A DNA stretch of 64,000 nucleotides. It comes from Gordonia hongkongensis (GTDB lineage: Bacteria; Actinomycetota; Actinomycetes; Mycobacteriales; Mycobacteriaceae). The position numbers and the translations under genes are program-made. The DNA is taken from the NCBI RefSeq assembly GCF_023078355.1, contig NZ_CP095552.1, positions 1,240,001-1,304,000 of the forward strand, written 5' to 3'. The notes under the pieces were generated by a model. It saw only the letters and a program-made list of their open reading frames with translations, searched no databases and had not been told where the DNA came from. Shown piece after piece: positions 18,006 to 27,877 of the stretch (positions are counted from its first letter, which is position 1; the number at the start of each line of letters is the position of its first letter).

Positions 18006-18638
18006 CTAGGCACATCCGCCAACGGCAGTCTTAGCAAGCCCGGCGTACTGATACGCGAATACGTGCGCCCAGTCACTTGGCGAGCAGTCGTATGACCGCG
18101 GAACGCTGCGCATCACAATCTCGCCCGAATAGCACTGCCCGAAGATGAAACGTGCCCGAAAGAGGCGGTATCGCCAACTGATGACCATGACGGTGTACCA
18201 CTCGCGGCTCTCGGCAATCCTACGGACAAACTGAGCTTCGCCTGCTGCAGTGGCAGGCTCGGGTTCAAAACAGATGACTTTCAGTTCTGAAGTGCTCAAA
18301 CGGCAGAGTTGGCGCATCTTTGCCCTTCGGATCGGGTCAGAGCCGGCGTGGTACGGGTAGGGATTAGAGACCACGAGGGTGTCGGCGTATCCGGCCTGCG
18401 CGAGGCTCGAACCGTAGGCCTCGCGCCTGTCGTCGTCACCTCCTAGAACCACGACGGCGGCGACATGCTGCACGGGATCCTGGTGCTCTCGGTAGAAACA
18501 TTGGTACCCGACGACCCAAAACGCGCCGGCAGTCAAAACTGCGTTGACGAGGATCGTGATCAGTGCACGACGATCTCGGGCGACCGTTGCGACAATCAGG
18601 TAACCGAGCTGCAGGGCGCGGCCTCCGATCGAACTCAT
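18006..18638 (-). CDS. DUF218 (YdcF/ElyC-like) membrane-anchored protein
   Basis: About 210 residues from ATG 18638. One N-terminal membrane helix (ALITILVNAVLTAGAFWVVGY) is followed by the DUF218 fold: AAVVVLGGDDDRREAYGSSLAQ, a strand-turn DTLVVSNPYP, CFEPEPATAAGEAQFV (normally the E-x-x-S/T-x-x-T loop of the family) and YTVMVISWRYRLFRARFIF. DUF218 proteins such as ElyC and SanA act in envelope and polyprenyl-linked glycan metabolism, which fits its place beside two glycan loci. Upstream in-frame starts to 18797 exist, but the stretch before 18638 looks non-coding. The exact reaction is unknown. Confidence 0.75.
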   Translation of the reverse strand: MSSIGGRALQLGYLIVATVARDRRALITILVNAVLTAGAFWVVGYQCFYREHQDPVQHVAAVVVLGGDDDRREAYGSSLAQAGYADTLVVSNPYPYHAGSDPIRRAKMRQLCRLSTSELKVICFEPEPATAAGEAQFVRRIAESREWYTVMVISWRYRLFRARFIFGQCYSGEIVMRSVPRSYDCSPSDWAHVFAYQYAGLAKTAVGGCA

Positions 18639-19283
18639 GGCGCGGTTTGCTGAGCGCTGCGTTGGAAGTGCGTCTATTTCTGGAAAAGGGGCAACCGACG
18701 GTATTCGACTCGTGAGGATCAACTTGACATCGTGCAGTCTAACGCGGCTGCGACAAAGCTCGTAGTTGACGAATGCTATGCCTGTTAACCAGAACAAATT
18801 GTGCCATGCTTCGTGTGCGGCATGCTGCGCTTACGCTTATTTTGAGTTATTCACCTACGGCGAGGTCGGCTGCTCCCCCTAACGTGAGTTTGTTCGGACA
18901 TGCGATTCTGACGCAGGCTGGATGCCGCTGAAGTGTTGGCGCACAACGGGTATGGGTATCGCGTAACAGCTCGATTGTCGAGCTGGGTGCCCAGCGCGGT
19001 GCGAAAATATTAGCGATCGTTTGCGATTAGACTTGCGATTCTTTCGGGTTGCCTAGGATGATGGCCTGCATTATCGTCGGATCGTCCAACGAGGGATGAA
19101 ATCGAACGGCCGGTGTCTCGATGATCCCGAAGGTGTGAGATCAGGGATTCTGAGACCTCGGGTTTTCGGTAGCTGCAGTTCAATTTGTTCCGCGCATGCG
19201 GATATGTTGTGAGTTCTGAAAGGGCGTCCTGCGATGACCGGTAACGAGGTCGGGGGGCAGGGAGTAGAAACGGGGCTGGCGGA
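18639..19283. other. Intergenic region upstream of the polysaccharide locus
   Basis: About 645 bases without a supportable gene. It is more A/T-rich than the genes around it. The segment 19010-19045 has two direct copies of TTGCGATT (at about 19020 and 19033), and the stretch before 19284 is G-rich. It lies between the divergent DUF218 gene and the first gene of the polysaccharide cluster, so both promoters should be here. I found no confident -35/-10 pair. Confidence 0.5.
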
Positions 19284-20813
19284 TTGAGTACCGGCCGCCA
19301 GGTGGAAGAGCGGGTTGTAGGCCGACAACGGCAGAACCGTCGAAAGCTGTATCTGTATCCCCTCGCGCGTCGCGAGGCGAAGGCCCGATCATGGGCCGCC
19401 GACTACGCGCATCGGTTGGCCTGGACCGATGTGGTCCTCGTCATCTGCGTCGTCGCCTTCGCTCAGGTTCTGAGGTTTGGGCCTGGCAGTCTGACTCCGG
19501 GCTCGGGCAGTTTCGGAGTGACATCGGTCTTCGTGTCGATCGTTCTGATCGCGGCATGGTCGATGGCGCTGCAGGTCAGCGGGTCGCGCGACCGCCGGAT
19601 CGTCGGCTCCAACTCCGAGGAGTACAGCCGAGTCGTCACTGCATGCCTGGGAATGTTCGGGGTGCTGGCCATCGTCGACCTGTTGTTCAAGCTGGACCTC
19701 GCCCGCGGGTTCTTGGCCATCGCCTTTCCCCTGGGAACTGTCGGCTTGCTCGTCGGTCGATGGGGTTGGAGACAACGCCTGGGGTGGCAGCGCCTGAAAG
19801 GCAGACACCTCGACCAACTGCTCGTCGTGGGTACAGAACGTTCCGCGAAAGTCCTCATCGAACGGTTGTCGGCAGATCCTTCGCTCGGGTTCTCAGTGAT
19901 CGGCGTGTGCCTACCCGCCGGCGAGCCCGTGCGACAGACTAGCTTGCAGGTCAGCGGGGTTGAGGTGCCGGTCTTCGGCGATTTCGACGACGTGATTCCG
20001 GCCATCTACCGGTCAGGCGCCACAACCATCGCGGTGACTTCAGCCGAGGCCCTGGGCCAGGAAGTCATGCAGGACCTCTCGTGGGATCTTCAAGACGCGT
20101 ATGTGGAGATGCTCGTCGCGCCAGGGGTGACCGACGTCGCTGGGCCGAGGATGCTGGTCCGACCGGTCGCCGGTCTGCCGCTGCTGCACATCGACAAGCC
20201 CCGCTACGAGGGAGCGAATCGCTTCCGAAAGATGCTTCTCGACAAACTCGCTGCGAGCTTCGCTTTGCTGGCCGCGGTACCGGTTCTGGTCGCGATTGCG
20301 ATCGCGGTCAAAGTCGACTCACCGGGACCTGTGTTCTACAAGGCGACACGAATCGGAGTGAACAACAGGCCGTTCAAAATGTGGAAGTTCCGCTCGATGG
20401 TGCAGGATGCCGACACCCTCAAGAGTGAACTCACCGCTCAGAACGAGGGCGCGGGTGTGTTGTTCAAAATGCGCAGTGATCCTCGGGTCACCCGGGTCGG
20501 TGCGTTCATCCGGCGCTACAGCCTCGACGAACTACCCCAATTGTTCAACGTCCTCGGGGGTTCGATGAGCCTCGTCGGTCCCCGTCCTCCGCTGCCCGAA
20601 GAGGTCGCACAGTATGACGGCCGGGTAGCACGAAGGATGCTGGTCAGGCCGGGTATCACCGGACTCTGGCAGGTGTCTGGAAGGTCAGACCTGTCCTGGG
20701 AAGAGTCGGTTCGGTTGGACCTCTCCTACGTCGAGAACTGGTCGATCATGCAGGACTTCATCATCTTGTGGCGGACCGTCAAAGCGGTTTTCGCGAAAGA
20801 AGGCGCCTACTGA
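19284..20813 (+). CDS. Exopolysaccharide polyprenyl glycosylphosphotransferase (WcaJ/CpsE type)
   Basis: 509 residues if TTG 19284 is the start; the N-terminus is uncertain. Four N-terminal helices (about residues 45-155) are followed by a CoA-binding-like Rossmann segment (LLVVGTERSAKVLIERLSADPSLGFSV in parts) and a further helix (FALLAAVPVLVAIAIAVKVDSPGP). The catalytic bacterial sugar transferase domain occupies about residues 340-509. Its hallmarks are FKMWKFRSMVQDAD, RRYSLDELPQLFNVLGG, SLVGPRPPLPEE and RPGITGLWQVSGR. The enzyme moves a phosphosugar from a nucleotide sugar to undecaprenyl phosphate and so starts each repeat unit. It heads the Wzx/Wzy locus that follows. Confidence 0.92.
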   Translation: MSTGRQVEERVVGRQRQNRRKLYLYPLARREAKARSWAADYAHRLAWTDVVLVICVVAFAQVLRFGPGSLTPGSGSFGVTSVFVSIVLIAAWSMALQVSGSRDRRIVGSNSEEYSRVVTACLGMFGVLAIVDLLFKLDLARGFLAIAFPLGTVGLLVGRWGWRQRLGWQRLKGRHLDQLLVVGTERSAKVLIERLSADPSLGFSVIGVCLPAGEPVRQTSLQVSGVEVPVFGDFDDVIPAIYRSGATTIAVTSAEALGQEVMQDLSWDLQDAYVEMLVAPGVTDVAGPRMLVRPVAGLPLLHIDKPRYEGANRFRKMLLDKLAASFALLAAVPVLVAIAIAVKVDSPGPVFYKATRIGVNNRPFKMWKFRSMVQDADTLKSELTAQNEGAGVLFKMRSDPRVTRVGAFIRRYSLDELPQLFNVLGGSMSLVGPRPPLPEEVAQYDGRVARRMLVRPGITGLWQVSGRSDLSWEESVRLDLSYVENWSIMQDFIILWRTVKAVFAKEGAY

Positions 20814-20856
20814 TCGTCGTTCTGTCACCCGTCGATTCCAGCATTGAGCACTAAGG

Positions 20857-22845
20857 ATGGAAATGAACGAATCGAATGCGATTACCTGGGTGGGGGAGAA
20901 TCTGTACATCGGCGGGGTCCCGGTGGTCGTCGGCGGTATCGACGATGTATTGAGCAAGGTGGAAGGTCTGGTTCAGGCACAGGCACCGAAACTGGTCGTC
21001 ACGCCCAACGTTGACCACCTGATCCGGCTCGAGACCTCGGAAGAGTCTCGGCGTGGTTACGCCGAAGCCGATCTCGCGCTTCTCGACGGGGTGCCCGTCG
21101 CCAAGCTGGCGTCGTTCTTGGGCTCCCGGCCGGTGACCCGCAATACCGGGGTCGATCTGTTGCTCGACGTTTGTCGGAAGGCAGGAAAGAACGGTTGGCG
21201 GATCGTGATCACCGGTGGCGAAACGGCAACTGCCGATACCGCGGCTCAGAATCTGAGGCAGCAAGCGGGAGCCGATGTCGTTGCGGTCCCGTTCCCATTT
21301 GTGAGCTCCGTCGACGATCCCGCCTGCCTCGAGGTCATCGAGCAGCTCACCCAGCTACGCCCCGACGTTGTGTTCATCTGTCTCGGCTCACCGAAGCAGG
21401 AAGCCTGGTACGCGCGCTGGAAGCATCAGCTCCCGCCGGCCGTCTACGTCGGATCAGGGGCGGCCGTCGACTTCGCGGCCGAGAAGGTGCGGCGCGCACC
21501 AGATGTGATGCAGCGCCACGGTCTCGAGTGGCTGTGGCGATTGGCCAGTGAGCCGAGGCGGCTATGGCGTCGATACCTGCTTGAAGGGCCAAAATTTCTG
21601 CCGATCGCCGCGCATGCAACTTGGGATTCTGAAAAGACCGTCATCAGAAGGGAACTCGCAGACAGGCCCGTGGATGGTTGCCAACTATCGGTTACTGGGA
21701 CAGAGCAGAACCCAGTGGTCGTCCAGATCGGTCCGGAACCGTCCGGCCCCGGTGGAATGTCTACAGTCATCCGCGAATACCTCGGCATGGACCGGGGTTC
21801 CTTCGACCAGATCGCGATGCCGACGTGGGGCGACAAGCGTGGGATCGCCTCCCTCGGCACGGCGACCCGTGTTTCGATCCGTCTCCTACTCAGCAGGCGA
21901 GACTGGTCGATCGCGCACGTTCACCTCAGCGAGTTCGGGAGCTTCGTCCGCGAGGGCATGATCGTGCTCCTCGTCCGCGCAATGCAAAAGCCCTGCGTCG
22001 TCACGCTGCACGGAGCCGATTTCGAACGTCACGTCGAGGAGTATCCGCGATTGACGAAGCTTGTCCTGAAGGCCGCGACCACGGCCATCTGCCTGGGTCG
22101 ACGACACCAGCGGTTGGTCGCACAGATAGATCCGGAGATCGACACCGCTGTGGTGCTGAACCCCATCGCCGAATCACTGATGTCGGAGACCGAGACCGCA
22201 ACCGATGACGGGCGTCCCCCGAGATTCGTGTTCGCCGGTGAAGTCGGCGAGCGGAAGGGCGTCGATCGCCTTCTCGAAGCCTGGCCACTCGTCGAGGAAG
22301 CCCTGCCCGAGGCCCAGCTACTGATCGCGGGCCCGTTGGCCGAAGACAGCCCGGGCGTCGCTGACCAGCTGCTGAGTGGCGCCAAAGCCAGCGTGCGCTA
22401 CGTCGGCTCGCTGAACCGCGATGATGTCACAAGAGAGCTCGCTTCGGCGACCGCGACGGTACTGCCGAGCCGCGCTGAAGTGCTTCCGATGGTGATCCTG
22501 GAGTCGCTCGCGTGCGGAACGCCCGCGGTCTACACCGACGTCGGAGAATGGGAGACGTTCCGTGGCCTGGACGCCGTGACCGTCGTCAGTCTGGACGACG
22601 TCGATCGTGACCGGTCGTCGAAGATTCTTGCCGAGGCGATGATCGCCAGCGCGTTCCGCGGCCAGGAACGTGAGGCAGTTCGCCAGGAATGCCGCGACTG
22701 GGCCCGCTCGAATGTGTCCAGCGCGGTGGTGGCCGAGGTGCTTCATTCCGTCTACGAAGCGCAGCCGAAATCTCCGGTGTCGAGGACCTCGCGCGTCGGG
22801 CGGATCGATTCGTCCGCGGCCGAAGCGTTGCGCGAGGCCGGCTGA
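20857..22845 (+). CDS. WecG/TagA glycosyltransferase fused to a GT4 glycosyltransferase
   Basis: 662 residues in two catalytic modules. Residues 1 to about 260 are a complete WecG/TagA/CpsF domain: VVTPNVDHLIRLE, ADLALLDGVPVAKLASFLG, NTGVDLLLDVCRKAG, FICLGSPKQEAWYARW and the GSGAAVDFAAEKVRRAP segment. From about residue 285 to 640 a GT-B fold of family GT4 follows: EPSGPGGMSTVIREYL, HLSEFGSFVREG, TLHGADFERHV, FVFAGEVGERKGVDRLLEAWP and the donor-binding SRAEVLPMVILESLACGTPAV. The two domains would add the second and a further sugar to the lipid-linked unit. These activities are normally encoded by separate genes. ATG 20857 or the in-frame ATG 20863 may be used. The next gene overlaps by one base. 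Confidence 0.88.
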   Translation: MEMNESNAITWVGENLYIGGVPVVVGGIDDVLSKVEGLVQAQAPKLVVTPNVDHLIRLETSEESRRGYAEADLALLDGVPVAKLASFLGSRPVTRNTGVDLLLDVCRKAGKNGWRIVITGGETATADTAAQNLRQQAGADVVAVPFPFVSSVDDPACLEVIEQLTQLRPDVVFICLGSPKQEAWYARWKHQLPPAVYVGSGAAVDFAAEKVRRAPDVMQRHGLEWLWRLASEPRRLWRRYLLEGPKFLPIAAHATWDSEKTVIRRELADRPVDGCQLSVTGTEQNPVVVQIGPEPSGPGGMSTVIREYLGMDRGSFDQIAMPTWGDKRGIASLGTATRVSIRLLLSRRDWSIAHVHLSEFGSFVREGMIVLLVRAMQKPCVVTLHGADFERHVEEYPRLTKLVLKAATTAICLGRRHQRLVAQIDPEIDTAVVLNPIAESLMSETETATDDGRPPRFVFAGEVGERKGVDRLLEAWPLVEEALPEAQLLIAGPLAEDSPGVADQLLSGAKASVRYVGSLNRDDVTRELASATATVLPSRAEVLPMVILESLACGTPAVYTDVGEWETFRGLDAVTVVSLDDVDRDRSSKILAEAMIASAFRGQEREAVRQECRDWARSNVSSAVVAEVLHSVYEAQPKSPVSRTSRVGRIDSSAAEALREAG

Positions 22846-23942
22846 TGAGTAAAGTCGCGATCCTCACCCGACACTGCTATCCCAATTACGGATCTCTTCT
22901 ACAGGCGATCGCGTTGCAGCACGCGCTCACCGCATCGGGCGCAGACGTGCGAGTCGTGGACTACGTGCCGCCTTCCGATGGTCGTTTCGGTCTGGCCACC
23001 GCGAGTCTGCGGGAGTCACGTATGCGCGATTCAGCTCTACGCAGTGCGGCATATCTAGCGATTCAGGGCCCCAACTTCGCGGTCATGGCGAGCAGGTTCC
23101 GCGGGTTCCAACGAAAGAACCTGCGCTTGACCAAGAAGGTCGCCTCCGGGGCGGACATACAACAGCTCACCGACGACTGTGACCGGATCGTGGTCGGCAG
23201 CGACCAGGTGTGGAACGTGATCCACGGTGCGATCGACGAGACATACTTCCTGAGGCCCGTGTTCGACGAGCGCAAGAAGTACAGTTACGCGGCGAGTTTC
23301 GGCTCGACGGTGTCGACGGACAATGCGGAGACCAAGCGTCTGCTCGGCGACTTTCAGGCTGTGTCGGTGCGCGAGACGTCAGCAGTGCCGACGCTCACCG
23401 AGTTCGACATAGACGTTCGACGCGACGTCGACCCGGTCCTCCTCCACGGACGGAAATTCTGGGCGGAGTTCGCATCTCCGGTGTCACCGCGCTGCGCGGA
23501 GCCGTACGTGCTCGCTTATCAACTGCACAACACCCCGCACTTCGCGGAGCGCGTCGATGAACTCAGTCGTCGTACCGGCTTGCCGATTCGGCGCGTCAAC
23601 GTGGACTTCAAGCGGTTGAGCCGTGGATCGAGTCGAAACCACTACCTGGTTCCCCCGCAGGACTTCGTTGCCTTGTTCCGGGACGCCGAAGCGGTGATCA
23701 CCGACTCCTTCCATGGACTGTCCTTCAGTCTGATGTTCGGTCGTCCGGTCTTCCCGATCCTGCCGGACAAAGGCGCAGCTCGCTTGACCGACCTGCTCGA
23801 CTCGGTCGGGCTCGCCCGACTTGCCGTCCGAGAGGCGGACAGTCTCCCGGCGTCAGGTGAGTACGACGCGGAGGAGACGCGCATTGCGCTCGACGTCCTT
23901 GCCGCCGACTCCTGGACCTACGTGCGGAAGCTCGCGTCATGA
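22845..23942 (+). CDS. Polysaccharide pyruvyl transferase family protein
   Basis: 365 residues. The N-terminus VAILTRHCYPNYGSLLQAIALQHAL and the segment DRIVVGSDQVWNV (about residue 105-118) are the standard marks of the family. The C-terminal half has FRDAEAVITDSFHGLSFSLMFGRP, whose DSFHG motif is conserved. Such enzymes transfer enolpyruvate from PEP to a sugar hydroxyl as a ketal, giving the polymer acidic groups. It begins at TGATG overlap with the fusion gene and ends overlapping the polymerase gene by 4 bases, so it is part of one transcription unit. A second paralog lies at 25209. Confidence 0.88.
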   Translation: MSKVAILTRHCYPNYGSLLQAIALQHALTASGADVRVVDYVPPSDGRFGLATASLRESRMRDSALRSAAYLAIQGPNFAVMASRFRGFQRKNLRLTKKVASGADIQQLTDDCDRIVVGSDQVWNVIHGAIDETYFLRPVFDERKKYSYAASFGSTVSTDNAETKRLLGDFQAVSVRETSAVPTLTEFDIDVRRDVDPVLLHGRKFWAEFASPVSPRCAEPYVLAYQLHNTPHFAERVDELSRRTGLPIRRVNVDFKRLSRGSSRNHYLVPPQDFVALFRDAEAVITDSFHGLSFSLMFGRPVFPILPDKGAARLTDLLDSVGLARLAVREADSLPASGEYDAEETRIALDVLAADSWTYVRKLAS

Positions 23943-25228
23943 CGAGAGCCCTGCCGCATGCCGGCCCGCCGTCCGCGGATCTGCCACCACCGACGCCCTC
24001 GCTCGCCACATACCCCCGACCAGCTGACGGAGGGTGGTTCGTTCAGTGGTCGCTACTGGGTCTGTTCACGATGTATGCGTTCTTGCACGTCATCTACACC
24101 GCTGGATATGCCTCGGCGAACATCTACTACGCATCGTTCGCCGGGCTCCTGGTGGCCTGCGCCGTCCGTATGGCCTGGGTCGTCGTCATTCGACGACGAA
24201 GCCTGAGCGAAATCCATTTTCTGCGATCATTCGGCGTGCTCGTCGGTGCTTCCGTAGTCCTTGTGATCGTCTCCTGGATCAAGGAATACAACGCCTTCGA
24301 GATCCTCACCTGGACCGCCACCGGCCAGGTTTTCTATATCCTCGCCCCGGCCCTCATCGCGCTCACCGTCGTGAACACGGCCTCCGTGAGACAACTCGAC
24401 CTGTTCGTCGTCATCCTGCTGGCCCGCTACGCGCTGTACTTCGTGCTCGCGTTCTCCAGCGACCTGAGCCTCAGCAGTCTCACGGCCATCAGCTGGTCGT
24501 CGTCGAGCTCACCGTTCGAATCGTCCTTCGCCCACGACCTGCTGATCATCGAGGCGTACTTCGTCTTCCGGAACCGGAAGGTCCTCGCGCTCATCAGCGC
24601 CGGTATGACCATGCTGTCGCTCAAGCGCGCCTCGTTTCTGCTGGCGCCTGCGCTGCTCATCGGATCGCGATGGTTGCGCTCGGAGAAGCCGGCCTCTCGT
24701 CGCTACCTCTACGCGCTGGCGGCTCTCGGTCTGGCGAGTCCGTTCATGGTGATGCACGCCTACTCGCCCGGCTTCGTCGGGTACATGTCCGACCGGTTCG
24801 GCATCGACGTGAACACGATCACCACCGGTCGGCTCGAGATTTATCAGGTCGTGACGGGGATCCTGCCCGAGACAACAGGATTCGGGTCGCTGAACCAGAT
24901 GCTGACGATGTTCGTGGACAGCCAGTTCGGAACCTCGTGGAACTCGCTGTTACACAACGACACCCTGCGGGTCTACCTCGAGGTCGGCATCATCGGATTC
25001 GCCGCGTACATGTGCGCGCTGGTCTACCTCGGTCGGAGTTCGCGAATCGCGGCGCTCCTCATCACCTACACCGTCTTCGTGCTGATCACCTCCCGGCTGA
25101 TCACCCACACCTCCTACTGGGTGGTTCTGTTCCTCGTCCTCGCTCTCATCGAACGCTGGATCCATGAACGCAAGGTCGCAGACAAGCAGGAAAGGAGCGA
25201 CGTCGATCATGTACTCCAATCGCGGTAA
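23939..25228 (+). CDS. O-antigen-type polysaccharide polymerase (Wzy-like)
   Basis: 429 residues with about ten to twelve membrane helices and a large extracytoplasmic loop (about residues 280-345: MSDRFGIDVNTITTGRLEIYQ, GFGSLNQMLTMF, LHNDTLRVYLEVGIIG). The loop has the pattern of Wzy/WaaL proteins: a GRxxIY segment followed by an H-N-x-x-L-x-x-x-x-E-x-G-I-I-G segment. It would join lipid-linked repeat units outside the membrane. Wzy proteins share little sequence, so the assignment rests on this loop, topology and neighbours. It overlaps the pyruvyl transferase genes on both sides. Confidence 0.85.
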   Translation: MTRALPHAGPPSADLPPPTPSLATYPRPADGGWFVQWSLLGLFTMYAFLHVIYTAGYASANIYYASFAGLLVACAVRMAWVVVIRRRSLSEIHFLRSFGVLVGASVVLVIVSWIKEYNAFEILTWTATGQVFYILAPALIALTVVNTASVRQLDLFVVILLARYALYFVLAFSSDLSLSSLTAISWSSSSSPFESSFAHDLLIIEAYFVFRNRKVLALISAGMTMLSLKRASFLLAPALLIGSRWLRSEKPASRRYLYALAALGLASPFMVMHAYSPGFVGYMSDRFGIDVNTITTGRLEIYQVVTGILPETTGFGSLNQMLTMFVDSQFGTSWNSLLHNDTLRVYLEVGIIGFAAYMCALVYLGRSSRIAALLITYTVFVLITSRLITHTSYWVVLFLVLALIERWIHERKVADKQERSDVDHVLQSR

Positions 25229-26372
25229 GCCCCGTGTCGGCATCGTCACTCTGACCCAGTCCGAGAACTACGGCACGGTCCTGCAGGCCTACGCCACGCA
25301 CAAACTCCTGTCCGAGTGCGCACCGGACATCGATTTCGAGCTGGTGCCAACAGATGTGGGCGCTGTGCGACGACGACGAGTGATGTCCATCGTCAACCCG
25401 GCCAACCCAACTTTCGGTGTGTCTCGAGCGATGAACTTCGTGTCCATGCGTCGATTCATCCGGCCCGTCCTCCCGCGGGGCACGTCTCGCTGGGTCAACA
25501 TCGAGGACAGGGTTTCGGCGATCGAGTTCTTGGCGAATCGTTACGACGGATACATCACCGGGTCGGACGAGGTGTGGAACCTCGCGCACATCGGGATCGA
25601 CAGCATCTACTACCTTCCGAGTGAGCTTTCCGGCCCCAAAGCCAGTTTCGCCACCTCTGCAAACCGGCTGGATCCCAGCTCGCTGCAGCCCTCCGACCGA
25701 AGCAAGCTGAAAGACTCGCTCGAGGGCTACTCGTACATCACCGTCCGCGACGGCACCACGCGTCGGCTCGTTGACGAGCTGACATCGCGGACGGTGCCGG
25801 AGATCATCGATCCCACTCTGCAGTGCCGGTCGCTGACGCCGGCAGGCGAGCCGGTGACAGTTCCCAAGCAATCGAACGCCCGGCCGCGAATCCTGCTGAT
25901 GATCAGAAATCGCAGTGTCGGAAAGCAGATCTCACGGCGCTTCGCACACCGCGCCGACGTGTACTCCTGCTTCATCCGGCAGGACGACACCCGGTTCATT
26001 CGCATGAGTCCGCACCAATTCGCGGGCGCATTCGCCGAGTTCGATTGCGTGGTGACCGACTTCTTTCATGGGACGTGCATGAGCATCCGTTCGGCTGCCC
26101 GATTCGTGTCCTTCGATACCGAGGCGACTTATGGGCGCTACGAGAGCAAGATCAAGAACGTCCTCACCAAACTCGAGTGCCAAGAACGGTACTTCGATCT
26201 CACGACCGTCAGCCCCGACCGTGTCGAGGCGATGATGGGCACCGTCGAGCAGCTGGCATTCAGCGGTTCCTGCGACGCCGACGAGAAGATCGCTGCGAAT
26301 CTGGAACGCGAACGTGCGCACGCGACCCTCATCACCAAAGAGATGGTGGAATCTCTTCGGGGCGGTCTATGA
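25209..26372 (+). CDS. Polysaccharide pyruvyl transferase family protein (second copy)
   Basis: 387 residues from ATG 25209, with GAAAGGAGC about 10 bases upstream; an earlier in-frame start at 25164 is possible. It carries the same signature segments as the gene at 22845: GIVTLTQSENYGTVLQAYATHKLL, GYITGSDEVWNLAH and AEFDCVVTDFFHGTCMSI, with Phe-Phe-His-Gly in place of Ser-Phe-His-Gly. The sequence between motifs has diverged strongly, so the two copies probably modify different sugars or positions. The start overlaps the polymerase gene by 20 bases and the end overlaps the flippase gene by 4. Confidence 0.87.
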   Translation: MYSNRGKPRVGIVTLTQSENYGTVLQAYATHKLLSECAPDIDFELVPTDVGAVRRRRVMSIVNPANPTFGVSRAMNFVSMRRFIRPVLPRGTSRWVNIEDRVSAIEFLANRYDGYITGSDEVWNLAHIGIDSIYYLPSELSGPKASFATSANRLDPSSLQPSDRSKLKDSLEGYSYITVRDGTTRRLVDELTSRTVPEIIDPTLQCRSLTPAGEPVTVPKQSNARPRILLMIRNRSVGKQISRRFAHRADVYSCFIRQDDTRFIRMSPHQFAGAFAEFDCVVTDFFHGTCMSIRSAARFVSFDTEATYGRYESKIKNVLTKLECQERYFDLTTVSPDRVEAMMGTVEQLAFSGSCDADEKIAANLERERAHATLITKEMVESLRGGL

Positions 26373-27877
26373 CCACAAATGTTCGTCCCGCGGTGGCGAG
26401 GAACTCGACGATCTACATCGCCGCTTCGCTGCTGCAGAAGTTGTCTGCAGCGATCTTGCTGCCCGTGTACACGCGCCTGCTCACCCCGGATGAGTATGGC
26501 TACTTCAGCATGCTCGTCACAGCAACGCTGTTGATGTCTACCGTCGCGACACTCGGACTCGACTTCGGCGTGATGCGGTACTGCCACCTCGGTGTCACCG
26601 AGCGAGAGGACGCCGCCGCCCTCCGTCGGCGGCGGGTGGCGCTGTCAGCGGTGGTGAGTGTGCTCCTGGCGACCGGTGGACTGTTGGCCCTGGTCTTGCT
26701 GGTAGCTGCACCGCTGTACGGAGCAGCTGTCTTTCCAGGCCTCGACTTCTATCCGGCGGTTGCGCTGGCTGTCGTCGCCGTCGCCTTCCAGCCCATCACG
26801 CTGGTCTATCTGTCCTTCCTGCAGACATCCGAGGCGCCGAACCGATTGGTCGTCTGCTCGGTCGGCTACTTCCTCCTGAATGCGACGTTCACGATTGTGT
26901 TCGTTGGCCCAGCCCAAATGAGCGTCACGGGAACTACTTTGGCGCTCCTCTGCGCGAACGGCGTGACCGCGCTGCTATGCATTGCCGACGCCATGCGGAC
27001 AGGCGCACTGTGGGCGAGATTCCGCGCAACGGACGTACGTGAGATCCTGGCCTACTCGCTGCCTATGGTTCCGCATTCGGTCTCTCTGCAGGCCACGGCG
27101 TTCGCCACTCGGTTGATCATCCTGCGAATACTCGATGCCGCCGCTGTGGGTCTGTTCAATATTGCGATGTATGTGGTCAACGTGATCGACGCTGTACAGA
27201 CTGCGATGCACCGTGCGTTCATGCCGTTCTACTTCAGTGAGGCAAAACGTGCGGCTCCCGGTTGGCGGTCTCGGATGCGGGACCTGATCGCAGGATTCGT
27301 GGCTGTGAACATGGTCATCGCGGGGGCGGCGGCGATCTTCAGTCCAGAACTTCTGGCGATACTCACACCCGCTCCTTTTCACGATGCAGCCACGATCGTG
27401 CCTGTTCTCGCGTTGTCGATGATGGTCAAGTCTGTGTACTACCCCTCGTTGACCGAGCTCCTGTTCCTCGAACGGGGGACCCGACCCGCAATGGTGGTCT
27501 CCACCAGTTCGAGCGTTCTGTCGCTCGCCGCTGCAATTCCGCTGTGTTACTGGTGGGGATTGATGGGTGTCGCGGTCGCGCAACTGATCCAGAGGCTAGC
27601 GATGAGCGGCCTGGCATGCCGGCTGGCCCTGCGATCGGAGGGCGTCGGAATCCCCTGGGCCCGTGTGCTTCGCCTGCAGTTCATCGGGTGCGTGAGTATC
27701 GGGTTCGCCCTGCTGCTGCAGATTCCGGCGATCACCGACTCGCTGGGAACTGTCTGGACGCTGGCGCTCAAGACAGCGTTCTTCCTCCTCTTTTCGCTCG
27801 CCGTGATGGCGAGCGAACCGTCGATATTCAAGCTCATTCGAGAGAAGGTGACCAATGAATCTGAACGCGCGCCTTAA
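26369..27877 (+). CDS. Polysaccharide flippase (Wzx/MOP superfamily)
   Basis: 502 residues with about twelve to fourteen membrane helices. The N-terminus NSTIYIAASLLQKLSAAILLPVYTRLLTPDEYGYFSML is the classical Wzx/MurJ-superfamily opening. The second half starts at about residue 215 (LAYSLPMVPHSVSLQATAFATRLIILRIL), the internal repeat of the fold. It flips undecaprenyl-linked repeat units from the inner to the outer face for the polymerase. It overlaps both neighbours by a few bases and belongs to the same operon. Confidence 0.9.
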   Translation: MTTNVRPAVARNSTIYIAASLLQKLSAAILLPVYTRLLTPDEYGYFSMLVTATLLMSTVATLGLDFGVMRYCHLGVTEREDAAALRRRRVALSAVVSVLLATGGLLALVLLVAAPLYGAAVFPGLDFYPAVALAVVAVAFQPITLVYLSFLQTSEAPNRLVVCSVGYFLLNATFTIVFVGPAQMSVTGTTLALLCANGVTALLCIADAMRTGALWARFRATDVREILAYSLPMVPHSVSLQATAFATRLIILRILDAAAVGLFNIAMYVVNVIDAVQTAMHRAFMPFYFSEAKRAAPGWRSRMRDLIAGFVAVNMVIAGAAAIFSPELLAILTPAPFHDAATIVPVLALSMMVKSVYYPSLTELLFLERGTRPAMVVSTSSSVLSLAAAIPLCYWWGLMGVAVAQLIQRLAMSGLACRLALRSEGVGIPWARVLRLQFIGCVSIGFALLLQIPAITDSLGTVWTLALKTAFFLLFSLAVMASEPSIFKLIREKVTNESERAP

